From Sinonovacula constricta (lineage: Eukaryota > Mollusca > Bivalvia > Cardiida > Solecurtidae), in contig CM017558.1 of the NCBI GenBank assembly GCA_007844125.1, positions 59,787,780 to 59,851,779 on the forward strand: a stretch of 64,000 nucleotides of DNA, in the 5' to 3' direction. Shown piece by piece: positions 9,909 to 19,355 of the stretch. Numbering within the stretch: position 1 is the stretch's first letter; each line of letters opens with the position of its first letter. Both the position numbers and the translations under genes were made by a program. The notes below the pieces were generated by a model. The model saw nothing but the letters and a program-made list of their open reading frames with translations, had not been told where the DNA came from and searched no databases.

Positions 9909-12227
9909 TCAAGACACCAGACTGGGATGTAGATTGACAATGCCAGCACAAATAGTCATTATACTATCAGCATGAGGCACAATATTTGTATGCATCTTCT
10001 CGCTTAATATTCTGAAGTTCTTTAAACGTTCCATTGCTCTTTCAACATGAATGCGCACATTTGAGATTTTTCTTCCTTTCTCCACATCTCGTGCACTCAG
10101 TTGCATTTTCCCTCTGGTAAATGCTGGGATAACAAGCTCTGCACCTAACTCGTTAAGTTCATCAGAGATGAGGAAGCCACGGTCGGCCAGCACAACATTA
10201 CCATGCTCAATAAAGTTAAAATATCCACAGTCATTTGCTAATATCTTGTCTGAGGTTTTTCCGGGGTAAGCCTGTGATATAAAGGACACAGACCCTGCAG
10301 GTGTTATGCTGACAAAGAACTTTAAAGTATGTGCATGTTTGTAAGTGCTGTAGGTAGCATTTCTGGCTGCAAAGTCTGCTGGACTGTCAATGAATACTTC
10401 TGTGCAGTCGATTATCGATACGCACTTTGGAAAAGTATCCTTGAAGCATTGTGGACGTGTCCGAATAATTTCTTCATGTCTTGGCCAGCGAATTAAAAAT
10501 ACCAGCCTTTTGGCCAGAACTGGTACTGTAGCATCTATGTATGAAGTGACAGATGTCTCTGACACTCCAAACCTAAAGGCAAGGTCCTTCTGGGGTGAAT
10601 TAAGCCTTATTTTCATCAAAGTCAGGAGAAGAATATCTGCAGCTGTCATCAGGGTTGACTTGGGCAAAATGTCCTCAACATACCCAAGAAGCCACTGGTA
10701 ACATGCTGTAGATGGCAAACCAGTGTAAAATTTAACCCCCTCTTCTGACAGCTGATTAAATCGGAGCTTGGTGGTTGTGTTCCTCAACGCGTCGTTCTCC
10801 AGAGTCAGTCTGTTGAGCTTCTGCATGACTTGCTTGGTCTTGATATTGGCCTCTGCTAGTAGTTTTATGCAGGTGTCGTGACGACCGCCTTTGACTGTAA
10901 TAAACACAATTATATTACTAAACATTTTAATTCAAATGCATCTAAATGTTGTCAAGGTGGTTGTGAATAAAAACTTGCGTAAGTACTTAAATGTCTAGTC
11001 CAGTTATTTTTAACAGTTTCTAAACTTCACAAATCAAAAGATAATATTTACTTTCCCAAAATATTAAGTTCTCCTTAATTTCAGCAGTAGTGTGTTTTTT
11101 AAAACTTGATTCAATATTTCAAAAATATTTTCTGTTTAACAGTTAAAAGATAGAGTTTGTTTCTGAGGTAGTTTATCATTATAGAGTAGGGCGTTTTTAG
11201 AAGTGCAGAGCACAATTATACTTAAAAAAATGTAGGTAACACCAGCATATATAAGCTCACCAAACACTTTAACAACAGCATGAATTTCATCACCTTACCT
11301 GAATTTTCTTTGTTGTCGTGATTTGGTGGAGTTGATGACAGGCCAAGCAAGACTTCTGCAGCTTCAGAATCCAAAACTGATAGGCTCAAAGAATCCTGGA
11401 ATGGCAGCTGACGCTTCGCATTCTGTTCTGCTGTTCGATTAACTGTTCTGTTGAAGCGGTCCAGAAATCTCATAGGAGTATGATAACCAAGGTTGACCGA
11501 TGGAACGTATTCAGGACTGATAGGGTCATCACTTTTGCCTGCATTAAATAAACATTTTTAAGATAAATGACACATCGTTTTTTCCTTCATTAAAATATGA
11601 AATGATGTCATAACAGTGTAGTGCATATAGGTACTTCCCATTACCGACGTGGATGAGTCTCTGTCTACAGAACTGAAGATCCCGGGTTCAACCCCATTTA
11701 GGGACAGGATTATTATCCTCCCCGATTTACTTAACAGCAACAAAAGCAGCAGCACATACTGATTATCTCACTGATCATGGTAATTTATCCTGCAAACGTG
11801 TTCACAGGATTTAATTATAAAAGAATTCCCGCCAACTTTTGAAATGTAAAAGATTCTAGCCCCCTGACATTTATTTAGAAATTAACAGGAACTTATATCA
11901 ATATATAAACCGTGCACCGAATGGATGAGCAGCTATTTCGCATTTACTCCGATCATGATCAACATATTGGCATAAGTATTTATTTGGAAAGTGCAAGTAT
12001 TTATAAAATAATCTCTAGTCGGTACCTTGTATGAAATGTTCGCTGCAAACGCGTGCTCCATCATCCCCGGGGATCCAGTCTTTCCCCGTCACAGGGTCCT
12101 TTCTGTTGATAGCTTTCAACCACAGTTTTCTGCTCTTTTCATCTTTAGGAAGTCGGTTGAATTTAAATCCGATCTGCTTAGCAGTGTCTCTGTTACAGCA
12201 CTCGACAACAATGCACTCCTTTCCCAT
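9909..12227 (-). CDS. THAP-DDE transposase (three exons)
   Basis: Exons 12227-12026, 11538-11299 and 10894-9909 on the minus strand total 1428 nt, 475 codons plus TGA, with GT/AG junctions whose phases match. The N-terminus is a THAP zinc finger. The middle is low in motifs and reads HTPMRFLDRFNRTVNRTAEQ. Next come a coiled-coil (TKQVMQKLNRLTLENDALRN), a helix-turn-helix (DLAFRFGVSETSVTSYIDA) and a DDE_Tnp_4 catalytic core: D in IIDCTEVFIDSP, D in VVLADRGFLIS, E in RIHVERAMERLKNF. All three acidic residues and the TYSTYKHAHTLKF block are present. It is related to PIF/Harbinger and ISL2EU transposases, which cut and paste DNA in the nucleus. No stop or frameshift is seen, so it may be functional. 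It converges on the YqaJ nuclease gene. Confidence 0.9.
11299..11538 (-). CDS. Linker exon of the transposase
   Basis: Acceptor ttaatgcag and donor gtaagg bound 240 nt that keep the THAP frame. It encodes DDPISPEYVPSVNLGY, a linker segment with the PEYVPSV pattern I associate with THAP transposases, followed by an Asp/Ser-rich linker. The intron phase matches exon 3 exactly (Val codon split G/TC). Confidence 0.82.
11630..11755 (+). repeat. Possible tRNA-derived SINE head in transposase intron 1
   Basis: Contains GATCCCGGGTTCAACCCC, a good Pol III B-box in a tRNA T-arm-like setting, about 50 bp after a weak A-box-like stretch. It lies in the intron between the THAP and linker exons. The boundaries are uncertain. 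Confidence 0.35.
12026..12227 (-). CDS. THAP zinc-finger exon of the transposase
   Basis: First coding exon, ATG at 12227. The C2CH ligands and conserved THAP positions are visible: VECC near the N-terminus, FNRLPKDEKSRKLWLKAINR, the W-x-P near the middle, and RVCSEHF supplying the last Cys and His. THAP fingers bind specific DNA such as transposon ends. The donor follows a CAAG that splits a Gly codon, completed by exon 2. Confidence 0.88.
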
Positions 12228-12298
12228 TCTGATGCACGTAATTATGATAAAAAATGCGAAGGTTTACGGCGTGATAAGATAAACTTCTACAGAAAACA
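12228..12298. promoter_or_regulatory. Candidate bidirectional promoter between divergent starts
   Basis: Only 71 bp separate the THAP transposase ATG (12227, minus) from an ATG in good context on the plus strand (12299, acaATGGCG). CCCGGAAGTGACG at 12351-12363 holds an ETS-type GGAA core next to a TGACG half-site, typical of TATA-less animal promoters. No TATA box is obvious. Confidence 0.35.
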
Positions 12299-12397
12299 AT
12301 GGCGGACGAACTAGAGCTTGACGGCCAGGCTATTTTTAGTAACAGGAAACTCCCGGAAGTGACGACACGACAAATTCCCCTATATATGACCATCTGA
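12299..12397 (+). CDS. Short open frame divergent from the transposase
   Basis: 33 codons including the stop, beginning MADELELDGQAIF, with a good Kozak context. It could be the first coding exon of a divergent gene, an upstream open frame or chance. I do not recognise the peptide and cannot identify a downstream exon. Confidence 0.25.
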   Translation: MADELELDGQAIFSNRKLPEVTTRQIPLYMTI

Positions 12398-12554
12398 GAT
12401 ATTGATTGACTGAGGTTTATAAGGTATACATTCAAACTGCTCTAAAAGGGTACTTCTGAGTGAAGGCTACTTGTTTTTTAACACTTTCTCTCTCCCATAT
12501 CTTGGTCATTATTTAAGTTTAGACAAAAATGGGTTCAAAAGCTTGTGGAGGTTA

Positions 12555-13516
12555 TGTAACCCAGTGGTTTTTATAAGGTTCGTTTGATAGTGAGGACGAA
12601 TGTGGTGTTTTAAATATTCAATGACCCGTCTTGTTCTATTTATAGGACCGCGCGCTTTTGGTCATGTGACTAGTATTTTTTTCTCAGTCTTGTTTGAGTT
12701 TCTATTGGGAATGGTCAGGCATTTTTAGTTTTAGTTATTCTTTGGTTATTATAAAAGTTTTAAGGGTGCTCAGCCATTGTAAGAGGTAAGTGGTGTTCGG
12801 TCTGCCAACATGTATTGTTGTTGTGGTTGCAAATGAGTTACACGTCATTTGAGTTATTGTCTTTATTAATTTGACATGGTTGAATTAAAGATGGCTGCCT
12901 GTATTGTGTACTATGATATGACTGTAGTGGTCTTTGGTTCTATCACCATTTCTATTTGGAATGCTCACACATCCTTTTACTTACAGCATGTAATCCAGCA
13001 CTACACTGAAGTGGGAGACTGAGGAGACTGTGTGGTTAGATAGAGTCTGGTCCACAACTGGTATGTAATTGTAATACATATATGTACATGTTTATTAACT
13101 GTTTAATTATTAGATTTATAAATGAATAATGGTTTTATATGTTTCAATTATTGCACTGTTATATTGGCCACTGATCTCAAGATATAATTCATGTTGATTT
13201 TATAAATGGTTTGTCTGCAGAGAGATATCCATTAAATGGATATATTGTTTGAATATGAATATGTGATTCTATAATTATAGGTACAATTGTATTATGTAAA
13301 CGTATGTAGTTGTATTAATGATGTTAGTCCTGCAAGGTATTTTTATTGTTTATTGGTTTATTTGCAGGGCTCGAGCTGGAGAAGGATAAGACCAGGATAC
13401 AGCCATAATACTGGATTATTATGTTTTAAATAAACTAAATCTGTGTAATTGTACACCACCTCATCTGTTCTATTCGAACCCCATCCTAGACTTTATTATT
13501 TTTAACCCAGGATACA
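12555..13516 (+). repeat. Probable long terminal repeat (about 962 bp)
   Basis: Starts TGTAACCCAG and ends CCAGGATACA (TG...CA). It is followed after four bases by a strong lysine-tRNA-type primer site. Inside are a TATA-like ttataaaag (about 12747), a gtaagt-like donor near 12784 and AATAAA near 13428, the order expected of U3-R-U5. No second copy is in the window, so this is either a 5' LTR of a truncated element or a solo LTR with leader. The left boundary is the less certain one. Confidence 0.6.
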
Positions 13517-13520
13517 GAAA

Positions 13521-13538
13521 TGGCGCCCAATTAGGGAC
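13521..13538 (+). promoter_or_regulatory. Lysine-tRNA-type primer binding site
   Basis: TGGCGCCCAATTAGGGAC closely matches the standard tRNA-Lys3 primer site of retroelements (TGGCGCCC...AGGGAC). It lies four bases after the proposed LTR end, which supports the LTR assignment. Confidence 0.65.
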
Positions 13539-14044
13539 TTAACGTGTTTAAGGTGGTTTAAGTAAACAGAACTCAACATATATAGTGACTTATTGTCACT
13601 TGGATTTATTTTACCTCATATAGTGGTTTATTTCTACTTGGATTTTTATATTGGTATTTATTACCAGTGACGATTGTGAATGTACATACTTAAAAACCTA
13701 GGTTAAACTACAGTGTGCACACACCATAAATTTATTTTATAAACTCATATATTGACTGGAGCTACAAGATCTTCACACGTGTGATTGGACATTTTATCAG
13801 CCACAAGAATTCCTGAGGATTTAGAAAGGATGGACTTTTAAAACTATACTCTGGTGTCAGTTGATGTGAATTATAATACAGCCAGGACATTCTGTGTGTT
13901 ATACTTTATATTTTGGGTGACAAAGTAATCAGTGGCCAGTTCAAGGAACAGTACAGCTATGATAGTTCAGTGGTTGTGAGTATATCTTGAGATAAAATTT
14001 CAAACTTGCAGTTACTTTTCTTACTTTCAACATAGGGAGAAAAA
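13539..14044 (+). other. Leader of the truncated LTR element, no gag seen
   Basis: AT-rich, with short self-similar stretches (two copies of a tagtg...cacttggattt-like block between 13580 and 13650). No gag-like frame appears before the tRNA-like sequence and the MULE terminal repeat interrupt it. Confidence 0.45.
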
Positions 14045-14111
14045 TGTGCAGCCAGTACGGGACTCGAACCCGAGACACTTCGCTTACAGGGCGAATGTTC
14101 TACAGACGGGT
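14045..14111 (-). repeat. tRNA-like fragment cut by the MULE end
   Basis: On the minus strand it contains a T-arm (CTCGGGTTCGAGTCCCG), an anticodon stem TTCGC/GCGAA around loop CCTGTAA, and part of a D-arm, and then stops where the MULE terminal repeat begins. The 5' acceptor strand is lost. It is a tRNA pseudogene or SINE head, not a functional tRNA. Confidence 0.55.
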
Positions 14112-14240
14112 GCAAGTCAATCCGGCCACAAACAAATCCGGCCACAAGTTAATCCGGCCAAAAAATAAGTCAATCCGGCCACAAAAATGTCAATCCGGCC
14201 TCACTGCCCTGGGAAAGCGGTCAAACCGGCCACATTTTAG
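14112..14240 (+). repeat. MULE left terminal inverted repeat with subrepeats
   Basis: Contains six CCGGCC cores spaced 10-40 bp apart (pattern CAATCCGGCCACAA), then a GCCCTGGGAAAGCGGTCAAA segment. It is the inverted match of 15881-15984. Confidence 0.85.
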
Positions 14241-14617
14241 ATATATCCTCATAATGAACAAATATTTATGCTTTGATTTTGTGTTTTATTTAAATCTTTT
14301 CGTATATATTATCATCATTAAATATGTTAATAAGTATAAATATTTGTATAACGTCGTTTTAATTTCATCTTGTATTTTATGCTGTTTTTGTTTGTCTAAT
14401 AAATGATTAATTGTATCATAATAAAAAGATTGAATATTGTTTTTTGCAATATTTTTATTTCATTTCCATTGTAAACTGTCGGAGGCATGTCCAGGTAAAT
14501 AATATTAAGTTGATAAAAAATTGCACTTTTGAAAAATATATTTATATGATAAATTTTATTATAAAAATGCCTATGAATCTTATAACATATTTTATTCACT
14601 TACACCTGTTTTTCCAG

Positions 14618-15415
14618 ATGCAGGGTCTAGCCACCCAGTATCTCTACGACAGGGGGACACAGGCCCTTCTACGGATGCTGTTCTGTCTGCCTTTCCTACC
14701 GGCGGAACATATAGAGGCCACTGTGTAGGCGCTGGAGGACCTGAACACCGCTGACAACGTCCAGCCAGTGTTCCAGTACATCAACAGGACCTGGATCAAC
14801 TCCAGTATGTGGCCCGTAGAGGTATGGTCTGTGTACGGGCAGTCAGTCCGCACCAACAACGACGTAGAAGGTATTATTATTATTATTATATTACTATTAT
14901 ATTGTTATTATGTTATAGAAGATGATAGTACATTTGATCGTTATAGTATCTTAACAAAAAATCTTAATAATTTTAAATATGATCCTTTGATATCTGCTTT
15001 CAGGCTGGCATCGTCGGCTAAACATCCGTGCCGGAGCAGGACCGCCTTTCTATACCTTGCTGACCCTGCTCCACAACGAGGCCAAAGACGTGGCAGCTCA
15101 GCGACAGTTGGTCTGTGAGATGGCCCTGCGGAGTCTGCAGCGCAAAGAGTACAGACGAATGCAGGGTCAGATCTTTGCCGCATGGGATAGGTTAGTATAG
15201 AACTATATAGCAGTTGTATTATACTAAAAATATTTAAGTGATACAATCAGTGAATCATTTAATAATTACGTGGCGACAACTAATCTACGTCTATTATCAA
15301 TTTCAGTTACAGGACAAATGGCTTGTCAGCGACCGGCCTACTGAAGAAGGTATCCTGCATGTATCGTCCAGCCCTGTTGAGAGTTGCACCCGATGAAGTG
15401 GCGGTTGACTCCTAA
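14618..15415 (+). pseudogene. C-terminal exons of a MULE-type transposase
   Basis: Three exons with clear junctions: 14618-14870 (after tttccag, before gtatta), 15004-15190 (cag/gttagt) and 15307-15415 (ttcag, stop TAA). The phases agree. Signature segments are TQYLYDRGTQALLRM, TWINSSMWPVEVWSVYGQ, the highly typical RTNNDVEGWHRRLN, then FYTLLTLLHNEAKDV. The last pattern marks the C-terminal region of MULE transposases in animals. A TAG at 14726-14728 interrupts the first exon and no upstream catalytic exons remain, so it is non-functional. AATAAA at 15534 could have been its polyadenylation signal. Confidence 0.75.
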
Positions 15416-15880
15416 ATGAGATGACCAATCAGCAAGTCTCACTTAAGTGAAAAGAAGTGAAAAGAGAACTGCTCACTTGTTACTACCACCATTTTAAACT
15501 GTTAATAATATGATATTTTAATTATTATTTTTGAATAAATGTTCCTTATGCATATGTGTATGTTTTTTCTTTGTAAAATACATGATATAACAACAACAAT
15601 AACTACTACTACACAAACACCAACTGGTGATGATGATAATGAATAGTAATAGTAATAATAATAATAATAATAAATTAAATAATGTTAACAATAATAAAAA
15701 TAAATACTATCAATATAAATAAATAAAAAATAGTATAAGTCATGACGCAAACGTAATAAAAATAACCAATCCTATGATTATCGTACTTTTTCCTACAACA
15801 ACAACAAAAAAAAATAATGCAAATCTCAAAATAATTACGCTATTGTTAACAAAAACATGCTAACAAAAGTTAGTTTATAA
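15416..15880. other. MULE 3' internal region
   Basis: AT-rich, with imperfect AAT/ATA simple repeats between about 15590 and 15740. No coding signal. Confidence 0.5.
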
Positions 15881-15984
15881 ATGTGGCCGGTTTGACCGAT
15901 TTCCAAGGGCATTGTGGCCGGATTGACTTTTTTGTGGCCGGATTGACTTGTGGCCGGACTTGTTTGTGGCCGGATTTGCTGTGC
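15881..15984 (-). repeat. MULE right terminal inverted repeat with subrepeats
   Basis: Five GTGGCCGG cores and GACCGATTTCCAAGGGCA, the inverted counterpart of 14112-14240. Subrepeat number and spacing differ slightly between the ends, as expected if the subrepeats expand and contract. Confidence 0.85.
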
Positions 15985-16533
15985 GCATACCACAAAGAAC
16001 AAGCCTGGTCCAGATAGGCAAGACAACATAGCAATGGTGTCTTTACACCATAGCAATGGTGTCTTTTAGACAGAGGATTCCTGAGGTTGCTGTGAAATTT
16101 GGTGAATGCCAACAATGAGGGGACGTTCAATGAGAGAACAAACAATCAATAAACTACCCCTGAGTTTACAAATTATCCTTAATTACAACAAAACATTTTG
16201 CGGAAATGGCTCCTAGTAAAAAAAAAGGTTATTAAGGTGTATTCTAACACTAACAGAAATATAACCTAACTTCAACAATACTTGGTCCATTCCTGCAAAT
16301 TGCATGACTACAATTCAGTCATGTGGTTAAAATCCTTCAGAGCAAAGCATATTTCAATCATTCTTCATAACGATGATTTGTCTGTTCGCAGAAATTGTTC
16401 ACTTTTATTTAAAGACAACTTTTTTGAAAATAAAATTAATAGCAACATATTTTGTCTGCATAAGTGCAGGATATAAGCATATAAGGTGAGTAGCTTAACA
16501 AACTATATATCATAATTAATGTTGCCTCAACAG
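15985..16533. other. Intergenic, no gene seen
   Basis: AT-rich. A short direct repeat, CATAGCAATGGTGTCTTT, occurs twice around 16028-16065. Otherwise nothing is recognised. Confidence 0.5.
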
Positions 16534-16706
16534 GGATTTAGGGCCTTCCGTCCATCAACAATGCCAGGGTATCTTTGTACTACAAACTGGTGGATACGCT
16601 CTCACAAAATTTTAAAGGAACAATATCTTGATAAGAACTCTATCAGCAATGTCACTTGGCTGAAGACAGTTTTGCTGCATGAGTGTTTTCCTGAAAGATT
16701 CCAGCG
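16534..16706 (+). CDS. Candidate orphan exon, unknown protein
   Basis: Bounded by ctcaacag and ggtaaatt. It is open in one frame for 57 codons with rich amino-acid variety (FRAFRPSTMPGYLCTTNWW, WLKTVLLHECFPERFQR), unlike the surrounding low-complexity AT-rich DNA. I do not recognise the domain. It could be a real exon of a host gene with long introns or a transposon remnant. Confidence 0.35.
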
Positions 16707-17117
16707 GTAAATTAGAATGGACATTTTAACAGTAAAATATTTGCTTGAAAGTTACAAATATATAAAAAAATGTCACATTAGCATCATAAAATTATGTTTG
16801 AGTAAAAGCCTTGTGCTGTGAGGGATTGGACCACAAATGAATCATATCACATGAAATACATACAATGTATTCAAAACAAAGTTCTGGTTAGGATATATGT
16901 TTACCATCAATTAGCTTGCTGCTTAACTAAGGAAAGAAAAATTCTGAATATACATGTGGATTAAAATTGATGTAACAGAAAATACAAATCTGGTAACTTA
17001 AGACACTTCCTGGAAGTACAGTAGTCAAAATCTGGCCTTCCAACACAAGTGGCCGAGAACTTTCATACAACACTGCATGGAGAGACAGAGTCGTGGACAT
17101 TAAGTTCTAATGATTTT

Positions 17118-17148
17118 AGCTCACCTGAACTTATGCTCAGGGTGAGCT
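17118..17148. repeat. AGCTCACC hairpin repeat (mollusc-type)
   Basis: AGCTCACC at 17118-17125 pairs with GGTGAGCT at 17141-17148, with TGA...CTCA extending the stem, followed by ATTGTGATCGC. I recall closely similar hairpins at the edges of dispersed repeats in bivalves and other molluscs. The repeat probably continues right to about 17400. Confidence 0.55.
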
Positions 17149-17639
17149 ATTGTGATCGCATTTACAAATGATATCTCCCTTGAAACTGCTCTACTTTATT
17201 CAGCCAAACTTTCTCAGAAGCTTAAGTTGGTAAGGGGAATGAAAACTTGTTCAAATATTTTTGATCTGTCAAAAAAAAATGCCAACAGGGGCGAGGCCAT
17301 TTTCCTTGTAAGGCTTTATATGAAAACTTTATCCAATTGTCATAATTTTTTTTTCTTCTGTCAGAAAAAACTCCCATGCACAGGAGGTCAACATGAAAGA
17401 TGAAGACACACTTGGTAAAAAGCTAACTCATTCCCCCTTTTTAACTATTTATAATACTTACAATATGAGACACATATTACCACTTAATTAAAAATAAAAC
17501 AATTCTTGTTTACCAATATACGTTTGGTAAGCGATGATTTTAGAAGACATTTAGACAGTGTTTCATACAATATCTTAAGTAATATTTCTTCTATCGCTAA
17601 CACAATACACTTCACTTGACATGTTTATATCAATATAAT
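17149..17639. other. Probable remainder of the hairpin repeat, then AT-rich DNA
   Basis: The segment to about 17400 has phrases typical of the same mollusc repeat (ctttctcagaagctt, aggccattttccttg). After that, nothing is recognised. Confidence 0.35.
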
Positions 17640-18120
17640 TTATCAAATTTAAGTGCAGTATGATGTGACAGGAATTTCCCAAGCCAATGCACAAGGAAAG
17701 TTATACTGGAGGTAATTATACTGGCTCGGTGGTTTCTCCATAGGGCACAATAAAGGAATATTGTTTAATGAACATGTTTAAGCTTCTCCTTATACTATAA
17801 CTTCATTTATGCAAAGTTTTGTTTTTATAGTAAGCAAAGTCTGTGCTGTTCGGTATTCCCTCGATATAGATACCATGAATATCAAATATATTTGTCTTTT
17901 CCATGTTGCTATTTAAAACACTTAATACAAATATATTTTAAGCTACAACTAGAATTGTTTTAGATTTTGAATTACATTTAAGGCCGACATTATTTTTTGT
18001 TACATATTAGTTCATTTATAGTGCTGTAGTCTAATACCTGTACTTCTTTCTAAGAATCTGCAGCACAGAAGGAAATGTCGTGGCGACATTGGGTCAGTGT
18101 AAACTTACATGTTAAATTGA
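17640..18120 (+). repeat. Diverged duplicated segment, copy 1
   Basis: Shares ordered blocks with 18300-18650: tatgatgtgacaggaatttccc, acaaggaaagtt..., and near the end aatacctgtacttc...aagaatc...cagaaggaaa. Identity is patchy, so the duplication is old. Confidence 0.45.
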
Positions 18121-18299
18121 AAAATGTCCAATATATTGAAAAGAGTAAATATGCGCTTTATTGACTCTTGTAACTTGAACTGTTGCAAGCATAGACATGA
18201 TTATGCGCCCAATCAAAACTGTAATTTTGTTCCTTTTCTAGTACCGTCAAGAAGTTGTCTCATATTCTTTGTTTATATTTTATCTGTTTTACAGATGTT

Positions 18300-18650
18300 T
18301 ATATTTATATAATTTATACAATTTAATGGAGTTTGATGTGACATGAATTTCCCCAGAACAAGTCCATGAGGAGAGTTGTAATGAATAATAGCGTACTGTC
18401 TCTTTATATCAGTCTCTTCACATGTTCCAATTAATTGGCCTTATATAAATTAGATATTGTTAGCTTCAATTAAAAAATCATTAGATTTTGAAGGAAACTT
18501 TATGCCTTGTTCATAAGTTCTTAACATAGTGGTACATTCACGTTTTGTATTGTCAAATACCTGTATTTTCCCCAAGAATCACCAGAACAACAGAAGGAAA
18601 GGTCGCTCGTGGAACCATTAAGTCAATGTTTATATGCACTTAATTGACAC
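18300..18650 (+). repeat. Diverged duplicated segment, copy 2
   Basis: Partner of 17640-18120 in the same orientation: tttgatgtgacatgaatttcccc..., and aatacctgtattttcc...aagaatcaccagaac...cagaaggaaag. It is shorter by about 130 bp, consistent with internal deletions. Confidence 0.45.
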
Positions 18651-19233
18651 ATATTAACCCAAAGCTATTTGAGATTCCTGGAGGAAGAGTGGAACTCGTT
18701 GTAATTCTACAGACTAAATTGGTTCTACATAGAAAACGATGATTGTGTATTGCTTGAAAATGTTTAACATTTGGTGTATTTACCTAATCGTAACCTCATT
18801 TGTGTCATACCATGACTCACAGTATGCTCTTAAAATAACCAAATACCTACTGAATATATAACGTTATCATTGTTCTATTTTAAGGAACAACTAATCCCCC
18901 CATGAAACCGCCAGGACCTGAGCAGATTGCTGACAGTAATGTTGGCAGAGATAAATTGTTAGCCTTCTTTTTGCCTTTGTCACATGGTAGTCAAAGCAGT
19001 TTGCATATCATATTATGTTGCATGTAAAATGGCTTGTTTCATCACAATACACGTTAATGTTGCAATGAAGCATAATAATGGACTCTTGCTACAGACAACT
19101 CTTATTGGGCACAAATAAGAGAAACTTGTTGACATCAGGTACACATGGGGTTAATACTAGCCAAGACAGAAGCTATATATAAATAGACATAGAATATATG
19201 GCCCGTTAAAGTAGACCACAGTCTTTTGTCGAG
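18651..19233. other. Intergenic, no gene established
   Basis: AT-rich. Around 18885-18950 a short open stretch (PPMKPPGPEQIADS) follows a tttaag acceptor-like site, but I cannot tie it to a gene. Confidence 0.4.
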
Positions 19234-19355
19234 ACAGTGTACATTTGAAGCAGTTATAGTGCTGCCTCCACAGCATGCAGTTAACACCCAGCATGATATC
19301 ACACCCAGTCATATTATCCTGACACCGGGCCAACCAGTAGTGGAACTACCCTTAT
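19234..19355 (-). repeat. SINE family 1 fragment (3' body)
   Basis: Matches the body of the SINEs at 30154-30453 and 57600-57920: acagtgtacatttgaagcag, tagtgctgcct, acacccagtcatattatcc, acaccgggccaaccag. The tRNA head is absent. Confidence 0.7.

Larger units (their letters stand above)
14112..15984. mobile_element. Decayed MULE (Mutator-like) DNA transposon
   Basis: About 1.9 kb between long inverted repeats, containing three exons that code only the C-terminal part of a MULE-type transposase. The N-terminal and catalytic DDE regions are missing, so it is an internally deleted, non-autonomous copy. I could not find a convincing 9-bp target duplication. Confidence 0.7.

Noticed and set aside
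14396..14728. AT-rich frames before the MULE exons
   Set aside because: Low-complexity Ile/Asn/Tyr/Lys content and intron-like sequence. Real coding begins only after tttccag at 14618.
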